From NCBI GenBank assembly GCA_945865355.1, contig CAMBDN010000173.1, forward strand, positions 1 through 5,389: DNA of 5,389 nt. The letters are read 5' to 3'. Source of the stretch: Legionella genomosp. 1. GTDB taxonomy: Bacteria; Pseudomonadota; Gammaproteobacteria; Legionellales; Legionellaceae. Position numbers and translations under genes: made by a program. Shown piece after piece: positions 1 to 5,389 of this stretch (position 1 is its first letter; each line of letters starts with the position of its first letter). Under the pieces are notes generated by a model. It worked only from the letters and a program-made list of their open reading frames with translations. It was not told where the DNA came from and made no database searches.

Positions 1-62
1 ATAATGGAAGGTCAACTGACGACGCCCCACCATTTTAATCTTCTGGTTGATTTATTATTGCG

Positions 63-88
63 CACAGAAAGGATTCTGTGTATTTTTT
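63..88 (+). terminator. Rho-independent terminator, plus strand
   Basis: A perfect 7-bp stem, CACAGAA (63-69) pairing with TTCTGTG (74-80), closes an AGGA loop and is followed directly by TATTTTTT (81-88). A G-U pair (62/81) could extend it. On the minus strand the hairpin is followed by CGCAATAATAAA, with no T tract, so it acts on plus-strand transcripts only. It therefore probably closes a gene entering from the left. Candidate last codons are the TAA at 36-38, preceded in frame by NGRSTDDAPPF, or the TAA at 2-4; too little is visible to choose. It may also shield that transcript from the minus-strand gene ending at 146. Confidence 0.72.
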
Positions 89-145
89 ACATATAGCAAC
101 CATCATTTATCGTGGAAAAATGACCATCAAATTGTGTGAGCACGC

Positions 146-658
146 TCATTCAGGGTGAGTCTCTTCGCTTGTTGCTATCTGAGCCGCGAATTTCTGAGCT
201 TCTGTCTTCCCGCTTATCGATACTTTCCGATAGCTTTTAATCAACGTTGCCTTAGGAAATGCCGCTGTCAATTGTTTTAACCAGTCAAGCGGTTGATCGG
301 TGTGAGCTTCATAGACAATGTTTTTCACTGGGTGTTTTGATTGCTGCAAAACAGAGATTAATTTTTTTCGTTGTTGTTCATTGTGCTCTTTGAACCATTG
401 GGTGTAAATCGTATGTCCATCAAAGGTTCTTACGCCATGGATTTGAGGTGAGAACCAATCATCATCGAGTGGTTGAATCTGATCTTTGCTGATTTTTAGC
501 TGGCTTATTGCCGTGTCAATCGCCTCATCTGGATGGGACGGTTTCATTTTTCTGAGAGCAGCGTCAAATCGATCGGTTAGTAGGCTTAATGTCAACGCAG
601 TTAGTTTGCCGTTTTCGTATAGGTAAATCTCAAACCCAGACTCAATGAGGTCAATCAT
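146..658 (-). CDS. Hypothetical protein, probably the main C-terminal part of a frameshifted 245-aa gene
   Basis: I do not recognise the family and assign no function. Read from the ATG at 658 the product is 170 residues, soluble, mixed alpha/beta, with no signal peptide or membrane segment. Visible features are a strand-like start (IDLIESGFEIYLYENGKLT), a DDDWFSPQIHG segment near residue 65, a helix rich in Lys/Gln near 93-106, a second beta-alpha unit (KNIVYEAHTDQPLDWLKQL, about 112-130), and a Glu-rich tail. The ATG at 658 has no Shine-Dalgarno sequence. The frame stays open upstream to 757 (stop at 758-760), and the extra residues (TLIITSENPTIFSEYKPS then SLNDK) look like real protein. 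They join the ORF at 882-721 if one -1 shift occurs at 727-733, and M658 would then be residue 76 of 245. I think 658 is an internal Met rather than the true start. It could still be a functional gene with programmed slippage, a pseudogene remnant, or an artefact of a miscounted homopolymer. No terminator was found after 146. Confidence 0.65.
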   Translation of the reverse strand: MIDLIESGFEIYLYENGKLTALTLSLLTDRFDAALRKMKPSHPDEAIDTAISQLKISKDQIQPLDDDWFSPQIHGVRTFDGHTIYTQWFKEHNEQQRKKLISVLQQSKHPVKNIVYEAHTDQPLDWLKQLTAAFPKATLIKSYRKVSISGKTEAQKFAAQIATSEETHPE

Positions 659-720
659 TTTATCATTTAGCGAAGAGGGTTTATATTCAGAAAAGATCGT
701 CGGATTTTCGCTGGTTATAA

Positions 721-882
721 TTAACGTTTTTTTCTTTTTAACGCGAGGAAGGTTGGATTAATCCAAAAATCTGCTTTGCCTTCTACTAAGCGATTGATAT
801 CCGGATCACCAAGTGCCGTCTGGCTATATTGCAGTTTACTTTCTTGAGAGAAATAATATAACGCATCATCTTGGTCTGACAT
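721..882 (-). CDS. Small ORF (53 aa), probably the N-terminal part of the frameshifted gene ending at 146
   Basis: The ATG at 882 opens a 53-codon frame ending in TAA at 721-723. The peptide starts MSDQDDALYYFSQESK, is acidic at the N-terminus, contains GDPDINRLVEGKADFWINP (residues 26-44), and ends in a basic tail, LKRKKR. It has no signal peptide or membrane helix, and I do not recognise it. The basic tail is encoded by the A-rich stretch at the slip site, and the stop comes two codons after it. A -1 slip on AAA AAA (732-727) replaces the final Arg and stop by Thr-Leu-Ile-Ile-Thr and continues into the 146-658 frame, giving 245 residues in all. A strong promoter lies about 40 bases upstream of the ATG, which supports 882 as the real start of the transcription unit, although no clear Shine-Dalgarno sequence is present. 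As a stand-alone 53-aa protein it is possible but less likely than as the first part of the longer one. Confidence 0.5.
   Translation of the reverse strand: MSDQDDALYYFSQESKLQYSQTALGDPDINRLVEGKADFWINPTFLALKRKKR
727..733 (-). other. A7 slip site (A AAA AAA heptamer) joining two ORFs by -1 frameshift
   Basis: On the minus strand the codons read TTA AAA AGA AAA AAA CGT TAA (741-721). The last A of AGA plus the two AAA codons make the heptamer A AAA AAA, in the exact zero-frame phase used by bacterial -1 frameshift sites of the X XXY YYZ type (dnaX uses A AAA AAG). Slipping -1, or RNA polymerase adding one A, gives Lys-Lys-Thr-Leu-Ile-Ile and enters the frame that runs to 146. No Shine-Dalgarno-like stimulator is visible upstream, and downstream there is only a 4-bp hairpin (GTTA/TAAC). 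Programmed ribosomal shifting is therefore less favoured than transcript slippage, a real one-base deletion or a sequencing error. Confidence 0.5.
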
Positions 883-929
883 TGGGGGCTCATGGTGGGA
901 AATGACAAAAAACGCAAATATGATTTTTT

Positions 930-958
930 ATTATACATTCGTGTCTTTTGTTAGTCAA
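930..958 (-). promoter_or_regulatory. Sigma70-type promoter driving the split gene 882-146
   Basis: Minus-strand -35 TTGACT (958-953, five of six consensus bases), a 17-base spacer and a perfect -10 TATAAT (935-930), with TG directly before it. The expected transcription start is near 923, leaving a leader of about 40 bases to the ATG at 882. It lies just after the stop codon of the MFS gene (976-978), so the split gene has its own promoter. A strong promoter here argues that the locus is, or was recently, expressed. Confidence 0.75.
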
Positions 959-975
959 AAAAATCTCAACATGAC

Positions 976-2196
976 CTATACTTTCTCAGGTAAAAAACAT
1001 ACCAGCACAGCGGCTATTACTAAACATGCAGGTACGGTCAATAGCGCAAATTGATAATCAATCAGTGTATAAACACCCGTACGATTATTCGCATCGAGAA
1101 GAAACCCGATGAGCGGTTGTAACAATGGAGTCGTGATCACGGCTAAGGTATTGGTGAAACCGGTACAAGTTGACACAGAGTCTGCTGGGGCTAACTCGTT
1201 GGCAATGGTATAAGCCAACATATACGCACCGCAACAAAGACCAATCATGAACATCAAAAACGTCGTTAAGAGGTGGCTTTGAGTTGGTAAATACAGCAAA
1301 ACTAGCATTAGTAAAGCGGTTGATAAGCAGGAGCTTATTATCAGCGGTTTGCGTTTAGATAATTTTGCTGAGAGCCATCCAAACAACGGACAACCTAAGG
1401 CTGTTCCTAGAAAGAATAGGGCACTGATGGCACTTGCTTGTTGCAAGTTACAGCTTAACTTTACTTGGATGAAGGGAACCGCCCAAAGTCCGCCAAAAGC
1501 GGTAACCACGATAAAGCTTAAACCAACAAAAAAGCCATTTAACCAGGCTTTGCCATTGCTTAAGATTTGCATGAGTTGTTCACCGTAGTGGTGTCGTGGC
1601 GACAATTGTTGATTGCTATTAGAAATATATTTCCAACATAAATAAGAAATGACTAAACCAGCAACGCCTGCCGCATAGATAAAACGACGCCATCCCCATT
1701 CTGTTACCAGTGCACCGAGAGCCAGCATGCCAATCAACGTAGCAATAAAGCCTAATGTTTCCGAAAAGCCAATCATGAACGCAAACTGTTTTAAAGGGTA
1801 GCGTTGGCGCAACACGTGCGATAAGCCCACAAATGCAAACGCGGAGCCCGTGCCAATCAATAGTCGGCCTAAAAATAGACCCACTAAGCTACTGCTGCCT
1901 GCAAATACGAAGCAACCAATACTGCATACCAAGGCGCTTGTTGCCTGCAATAGTCGTGCATTTTTGCGGTCAAAAAGAATACCCACTGGAATTTGTAATG
2001 CGGTATACACAACATAAAAAGCGCTGCTTAATAACCCGGCTGTTAATGCAGACAATTGCATTTCGTTCATGATAGTGCCGATGACTACACCGGAAGATAA
2101 TTGTAGAAAAAATTGGAACAATACAAATGATACGCTAATTAGCCAAACCAGATGAGGCGAAAAAAAATTAGCGGTCATTTTATAGGCGTTGATCAT
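976..2196 (-). CDS. Major facilitator superfamily (MFS) transporter, 12 TM
   Basis: An inner-membrane secondary carrier of 406 residues with about twelve hydrophobic helices (roughly 13-37, 47-71, 81-99, 102-125, 137-161, 169-190, then 219-241, 253-277, 283-303, 309-333, 344-368, 379-402), split by a polar central loop at 191-218. MFS motif A follows TM2 (G72, D76, R77, R81 in GILFDRKNAR), with a degenerate copy after TM8 (GWLSAKLSKRK, 273-283). TM4 carries the motif-B pattern R111 to G115/G117. The TM5 GP motif of drug/proton antiporters is absent, so drug efflux is not favoured. The FFLQLSSGVV segment of TM1 is reminiscent of the metabolite and amino acid carriers (Pht-like) common in Legionella and Coxiella; this is a resemblance from memory, and the substrate is unknown. 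The start ATG at 2196 overlaps the csiV stop as ATGA, implying translational coupling. A second ATG at 2178 (MTANFF) is an alternative start. A T8 run lies just after it and is in frame. Confidence 0.88.
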   Translation of the reverse strand: MINAYKMTANFFSPHLVWLISVSFVLFQFFLQLSSGVVIGTIMNEMQLSALTAGLLSSAFYVVYTALQIPVGILFDRKNARLLQATSALVCSIGCFVFAGSSSLVGLFLGRLLIGTGSAFAFVGLSHVLRQRYPLKQFAFMIGFSETLGFIATLIGMLALGALVTEWGWRRFIYAAGVAGLVISYLCWKYISNSNQQLSPRHHYGEQLMQILSNGKAWLNGFFVGLSFIVVTAFGGLWAVPFIQVKLSCNLQQASAISALFFLGTALGCPLFGWLSAKLSKRKPLIISSCLSTALLMLVLLYLPTQSHLLTTFLMFMIGLCCGAYMLAYTIANELAPADSVSTCTGFTNTLAVITTPLLQPLIGFLLDANNRTGVYTLIDYQFALLTVPACLVIAAVLVCFLPEKV

Positions 2197-2753
2197 GTTA
2201 TTGGATGAGCTTTAATTAACATACCAGCCTGCGGATGATCAAGGTAATAGATAACTCCGGGCTTCATGCGTTGCTTCTGTGCAAAAACAAAGGCAGCTTG
2301 TTCACTATCGGGTGCTGAAAAGAGCAACTCTGTATCTAATAAATAATAATTGCTATGGCGCACCCGTAATGTACCTTCAATATTCCAGCCGCCGGTGTTG
2401 GTTAGTGACAGGGCAACTGGGCGTTGGTTATTAATGGGTTGTAACCAGGAGTAATGAAAGAGTATTTGATATTGCGGCTTACGGTTCATGGCCCAATATT
2501 CATCGCGTAAGTGTGATGCAGACGTGGGTAGGATACGGTAGGGTGTCATTTTATCACTGGTATTTATTTGTAGAAGTATTGCTTCAGCTAGATTGGGTGC
2601 CTGTGGTGGTGCTAAGTTATTTTGAGCAGGCGTTTGCGAACTATTTAGATGGGTAAAAACAATCATGTCGATTTGATAAAGTGGTACCTGTTGGTTGGCG
2701 CATCCTAGAGATGCAATTAAAAATAACGTGGCAAAAGCAACTTGGCGGAACAT
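2193..2753 (-). CDS. csiV: CsiV-family envelope protein
   Basis: A 186-residue exported protein of the CsiV family, named after the Vibrio cholerae periplasmic factor that supports septal peptidoglycan synthesis by activating the class A synthase PBP1a. Residues 1-19 form a signal sequence (MFRQVAFATLFLIASLGCA). Cys18 sits in SLGC, an imperfect lipobox, so it may be a lipoprotein or be cut by signal peptidase I after GCA. Family hallmarks seen are the first strand YQIDMIVFTHL (26-36), the central FHYSWLQP (99-106) with PV soon after, the IEGTLRVRHSNYYLLDTELL block (125-144), and the C-terminal RMKPGVIYYLDHPQAGMLI (162-180). The YLDHP...G.L ending is very characteristic. The Pro/Gln/Asn-rich stretch at 37-56 is probably a loop. 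It overlaps the MFS start by four bases (ATGA) and has its own TATAAT promoter, so it leads a two-gene operon. No clear Shine-Dalgarno sequence precedes the ATG. The family call is firm; the role in this organism is inferred. Confidence 0.87.
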   Translation of the reverse strand: MFRQVAFATLFLIASLGCANQQVPLYQIDMIVFTHLNSSQTPAQNNLAPPQAPNLAEAILLQINTSDKMTPYRILPTSASHLRDEYWAMNRKPQYQILFHYSWLQPINNQRPVALSLTNTGGWNIEGTLRVRHSNYYLLDTELLFSAPDSEQAAFVFAQKQRMKPGVIYYLDHPQAGMLIKAHPIT

Positions 2754-2759
2754 AATGTA

Positions 2760-2769
2760 ATCTATAGAT
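2760..2769. promoter_or_regulatory. Perfect 10-bp palindrome between divergent csiV and ABC genes
   Basis: ATCTATAGAT is its own reverse complement. It lies in the 51-bp gap between the divergent start codons and just downstream of the predicted csiV transcription start (near 2776). Overlapping shorter palindromes AGATCT (2766-2771) and TCTAGA (2769-2774) follow. The placement would suit a repressor operator for csiV, but a 10-bp AT-rich palindrome can arise by chance and no regulator gene is nearby. Confidence 0.25.
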
Positions 2770-2782
2770 CTAGAATTGTTGC

Positions 2783-2811
2783 ATTATACACGGTTAAATC
2801 ATCTATGACAG
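2783..2811 (-). promoter_or_regulatory. Sigma70-type promoter for csiV and the MFS gene
   Basis: Minus-strand -10 TATAAT (2788-2783), perfect and preceded by TG, with a -35 of CTGTCA (2811-2806, four of six consensus bases) at the ideal 17-base spacing. The expected start is near 2776, giving a leader of about 23 bases before the csiV ATG at 2753. The promoter overlaps the first codons of the divergent ABC gene: the -35 box covers bases 2-7 of its coding sequence. No equally good plus-strand promoter is visible for the ABC gene; TAGAAT at 2771-2776 is a possible -10 without a matching -35. Confidence 0.6.
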
Positions 2812-4667
2812 AGATTGCTGATATCAAAAATTTAAGCGTTAGCTTTCAAACGACCGAGCGTTTGCTGACGGCAGTGGATGAGGTTAGTTTTTGTTTAAAA
2901 CCCGGTGAAACGCTTGCTTTGCTCGGTGAATCAGGTTGTGGAAAGTCGATGACGTCGCTCGCTATGATGCGGCTGCTACCGAGTCATGGTGTTTATGGTG
3001 CAAAAAGTGCGATCAATATTGATGGTCAGGACATATTGAATCTTCCTGAAAGTGTCATGCGGCGTATTCGTGGGCGTCGGATGGCTATGATTTTCCAAGA
3101 GCCCATGACTGCGCTTAATCCTGTTCTGAGCATCGGTCAACAGCTTGCTGAAGCAATTGAAGAGCATCAAGATCTAACGCGGCTTCAAGTCCAATCAAAA
3201 ATCTTGGCTTTATTAAAAGATGTGGAGATGCCACAACCTGAACTGCGTTTACGGCAATATCCGCATCAATTATCTGGTGGTCAAAAGCAGCGCATTGTGA
3301 TTGCGATGGCATTAGCTAGCAATCCAGAAATATTAATAGCTGATGAACCAACTACCGCACTCGATGTAACGATTCAAGCACAAATATTAGCACTGCTTAA
3401 AAAATTACAACGGCAGTACCGGATGAGTATGTTATTGATTACACATGATTTAGGTGTGGTAAAGGCAATGTCTGACACGGTTTGTGTGATGTATGCCGGT
3501 CAAATTGTTGAGTCAGCATCCGTACAGGCATTTTTTAGTAAGCCGCGGCATCCTTATGCACAACAATTATTTGTATCGCTTCCGTCTTTTGCTAAGCGGG
3601 CACAACGATTACAAACTTTGATGGGCACAGTCCCAACGCTAGATGCTATACCCGCAGGGTGTCGTTTTCATCCGCGCTGCCAACATGCTTTTTCACTTTG
3701 CGCTACAGTTGAACCACAGTTGCAAACAATAGACGTCGTTCCAAACACGTCGTTTTCGGCAGAGAGTTTGGAACGAGCTCTTCTACAACAAGAACAGACG
3801 GTTCGTTGTCATTTATACCCAAAGCATAGCGAGCTACCGCCGCTATCTCTACCTAGTCAGGCGTGGGAGGCTAGTGATAGCAATAACGATATCGTATTAA
3901 CCGTAGATGAACTAGTGGTCCATTTTAGCCAACCAAGGGGTTTGTTGCGACGTACGTACGATATCCATAAAGCAGTGGATGGTTTATCGTTTACGCTGCA
4001 CAAAGGGAAAACATTGGCATTGGTTGGTGAGTCGGGCTGTGGGAAGACCACGTCTAGTCGAGCCTTATTGCGCTTGCAGCCAATGACCTCCGGCAAGGTG
4101 CTCTATCGCGGTGAGAATATTGCTACCCTACGTGGACGTGCGTTACGTCACTTTCGCCAAAAAGTACAGATCATTTTTCAAGATCCCTACTCATCAATGA
4201 ACCCACGGATGACAGTCGATGAAATTCTTGCCGAAGGCTTACAAGCTCAGGGGATGAGGGGGGGCAATATTCGCTTAAGGCAATATGAGTTATTGGAGCA
4301 AGTTAATTTATCTCGCACGAGTTTGAATCGATATCCACATCAATTTTCAGGGGGGCAACGGCAACGTATTTGTATTGCACGTGCATTAGCAACAGCGCCA
4401 GAGATATTGATTTGTGATGAGCCAACGAGTGCGCTTGACATGTCAGTGCAAGCGCAAATTCTAAATCTGTTGAAATCCTTGCAACAAGCGTTTGGCTTGT
4501 CCTATTTGTTTATCACCCACAATATGGGGGTAGTGTCGTACATCGCTGATGATGTCTTAGTGATGCGCGACGGAAAAGTTGTGGAAGAAGGGCGCACGGA
4601 GCAAATTTTTGCAAATCCAAAACATGAATATACAAAGCAGTTATTGGCTGGGGTGCTTTCGGTCTGA
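2805..4667 (+). CDS. Fused double ATP-binding subunit of a peptide/opine-type ABC importer (YejF/GsiA-like)
   Basis: A cytoplasmic energy-coupling subunit of 620 residues: a DppD-like ATPase fused to a DppF-like ATPase, as in YejF (529 aa) and GsiA (623 aa). Domain 1 has Walker A GESGCGKS (41-48), Q-loop Q98, signature LSGGQ (156-160), Walker B ILIADE (176-181), ALD D-loop (185-187) and switch H214. Domain 2 has Walker A GESGCGKT (408-415), Q459, FSGGQ (514-518), ILICDE (534-539), ALD (543-545) and H572. Both sites look catalytically intact. After domain 1 comes the oligopeptide-transporter C-terminal extension with C286, C292, C299 and C335, the cysteine set that binds a 4Fe-4S cluster in some DppD/OppD proteins. 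The end, VVEEGRTEQIFANP to EYTKQLL, resembles YejF. The start ATG at 2805 (MTEIADIKNLSVSF) fits the family. A TTG at 2742 would add 21 unlikely residues and overlap csiV. No clear Shine-Dalgarno sequence is visible. No permease or binding protein lies beside it, so partners and substrate (peptide, glutathione, nickel or opine) are unknown. Confidence 0.93.
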   Translation: MTEIADIKNLSVSFQTTERLLTAVDEVSFCLKPGETLALLGESGCGKSMTSLAMMRLLPSHGVYGAKSAINIDGQDILNLPESVMRRIRGRRMAMIFQEPMTALNPVLSIGQQLAEAIEEHQDLTRLQVQSKILALLKDVEMPQPELRLRQYPHQLSGGQKQRIVIAMALASNPEILIADEPTTALDVTIQAQILALLKKLQRQYRMSMLLITHDLGVVKAMSDTVCVMYAGQIVESASVQAFFSKPRHPYAQQLFVSLPSFAKRAQRLQTLMGTVPTLDAIPAGCRFHPRCQHAFSLCATVEPQLQTIDVVPNTSFSAESLERALLQQEQTVRCHLYPKHSELPPLSLPSQAWEASDSNNDIVLTVDELVVHFSQPRGLLRRTYDIHKAVDGLSFTLHKGKTLALVGESGCGKTTSSRALLRLQPMTSGKVLYRGENIATLRGRALRHFRQKVQIIFQDPYSSMNPRMTVDEILAEGLQAQGMRGGNIRLRQYELLEQVNLSRTSLNRYPHQFSGGQRQRICIARALATAPEILICDEPTSALDMSVQAQILNLLKSLQQAFGLSYLFITHNMGVVSYIADDVLVMRDGKVVEEGRTEQIFANPKHEYTKQLLAGVLSV

Positions 4668-4710
4668 AATGAAGTCGTCTTATAGCCTAGAAGACACGTT
4701 ACAATACGAT

Positions 4711-5389
4711 CTATTCCTTATTGTGAGTATTTTCTTTGGTCCGTGAAGGAAAAATATCAGAGAACTGGACATGCTTAGCCAAGGCTGTTGCACGATGTTT
4801 GTGTAAGCCTAAATATTTGTATATTGCCATTGGCGTAACCAATGTTATAAAGCCGATTGAAAAAGCAACTTTATAGCTAGGGTCCTTATCCAGCAAAAGA
4901 AAAATTAAGCAAATGATCATTAATATGATAGCAACAATACCGGTATAGGGTGAGCCAGGCGTCTTGTAGCGCAAATCAGCTGTTGTATATCCTGCTTGAT
5001 ATAGCCGTTTACGAAAGTTAATTTGGGCCCAACAAAGCGAGATCCATGCAATAGCACCAGTAAAACCTGATACCAAGAGCAGTGCGATATATAACATGGT
5101 TTGGCCAAAAAAATACGAGACAATGAGTAATACCCATATTGCGACAAGCGTTGTTATCCCGGCATTTTGCGGTACAGCATTACGATTAAGTTTTGCTAAT
5201 TTTTGTGGCGCCATACCATTCCTCGCTAAAGCATGTAGCGAGCGCACAATGCCATACACCCCTGAGTTTGAACAGGAAAGTGTCGCTGTGAGGGTAACGA
5301 AACTCGCTACAGCTCCCGCCCACTTCAGCCCATAAAAATTGAGTGCATCAGCAAAGACTGAATTAGCTAGACCGGCCTTCTGCCAGGGG
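4711..5389 (-). CDS. Amino acid permease, AAT/APC family (partial, N-terminal part outside the window)
   Basis: The C-terminal 225 residues of an inner-membrane amino acid/proton symporter of the APC superfamily; the frame runs off the right edge at 5389 and ends in TAG (4711-4713). The fragment opens PWQKAGLANSVFADALNFYG and then TLTATLSCSNSGVYGIVRSL, matching the AAT-family loop and helix before a mobile TM (the LTA.LS..NSG.Y...R.L.LA pattern of RocE, ProY and similar permeases). Next come GMAPQKLAKLNRNAVPQNA and four helices at about 77-95, 98-121, 150-166 and 172-190 of the fragment, with SGFTGAIAWISLCWAQINFRKR typical of the family. The cytoplasmic tail is basic then acidic. The GTG at 5257-5259 is an internal Val, not a start. 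The full protein is probably about 450-480 residues. Substrate cannot be read from this half. It converges on the ABC gene with a 43-base gap holding no good terminator. The family call is firm. Confidence 0.9.
   Translation of the reverse strand, partial: PWQKAGLANSVFADALNFYGLKWAGAVASFVTLTATLSCSNSGVYGIVRSLHALARNGMAPQKLAKLNRNAVPQNAGITTLVAIWVLLIVSYFFGQTMLYIALLLVSGFTGAIAWISLCWAQINFRKRLYQAGYTTADLRYKTPGSPYTGIVAIILMIICLIFLLLDKDPSYKVAFSIGFITLVTPMAIYKYLGLHKHRATALAKHVQFSDIFPSRTKENTHNKE

Noticed and set aside
137..148. TGAG/CTCA mini-hairpin at the end of the 146-658 gene
   Set aside because: A four-base stem with no adjacent T tract and partly made of the stop codon; too weak for a terminator.
146..172. 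Glu-containing C-terminal tail (SEETHPE) as a possible type IV (Dot/Icm) secretion signal of the E-block kind
   Set aside because: Two or three glutamates near a C-terminus are too common, and nothing else in the window shows that the organism has this secretion system.
787..893. Alternative minus-strand ATG at 893 opening a 35-codon frame (MSPQCQTKMM)
   Set aside because: It is out of frame with the 882 ORF and does not connect to the longer downstream frame; composition looks like a shadow.
957..963. T7 run (minus strand) after the MFS stop as an intrinsic terminator
   Set aside because: No GC-rich stem precedes it; the run overlaps the -35 region of the downstream promoter instead.
1349..1588. 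Plus-strand ORFs inside the MFS gene (1349-1588 and 1833-2072), and similar small ORFs opposite the ABC and permease genes
   Set aside because: They lie antisense or out of frame within well-supported genes, lack family features and have low-quality composition.
2742..2804. TTG start giving a 641-aa ABC protein
   Set aside because: The extra 21 residues do not resemble family N-termini, would overlap csiV, and follow a rare start codon. The ATG at 2805 begins directly with the typical first strand.
4677..4695. Inverted repeat GTCTT...AAGAC between the convergent ABC and permease genes
   Set aside because: Only five clean base pairs before a mismatch, and no T tract on either strand, so it is not a convincing terminator.
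4711..5259. Permease ORF starting with GTG at 5259
   Set aside because: The frame continues open to the window edge with typical permease sequence, so the GTG is an internal valine and the gene is simply cut by the window.

Overview
The window looks like chromosomal DNA of a gammaproteobacterium with moderately low GC (roughly the low forties in percent, judged by eye). The evidence is a CsiV-type envelope protein, a fused DppD/DppF-style ABC ATPase of the YejF/GsiA kind, an AAT-family amino acid permease and a 12-helix MFS carrier. The style (transport-heavy, AT-rich, weak Shine-Dalgarno sequences) would suit Legionellales or relatives, but that placement is an inference. No RNA gene, insertion sequence, CRISPR array or phage gene was seen, and no gene-free stretch exceeds 300 bases.

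Layout. Positions 1-145 hold a good plus-strand intrinsic terminator (63-88), probably closing a gene that lies mostly to the left of the window. Positions 146-882 on the minus strand hold two reading frames, a 53-codon ORF (882-721) and a longer one (open from 757, ATG at 658, stop at 146). They join into one convincing 245-residue protein if the reading frame slips by -1, or one A is added, at an A7 run (727-733). A near-consensus sigma70 promoter (930-958) lies just upstream. Next come two overlapping minus-strand genes: csiV (2753-2193) and an MFS transporter (2196-976), joined by an ATGA stop/start overlap. Divergent from csiV is a 620-residue double-ATPase ABC subunit (2805-4667, plus strand). 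Convergent with that, on the minus strand, is an amino acid permease (4711-5389) whose N-terminal half lies outside the window.

How the genes work together. csiV and the MFS gene probably form one transcript from a TATAAT promoter whose -35 box overlaps the start codon of the divergent ABC gene, so expression of the two sides may be linked. The ABC ATPase has no binding protein or permease partner here, so it must work with subunits encoded elsewhere. The most unusual point is the split gene at 146-882: its junction is exactly the heptamer A AAA AAA, so it is programmed slippage, a recent frameshift or a homopolymer sequencing error. Nothing else in the window points to a new multi-gene system.
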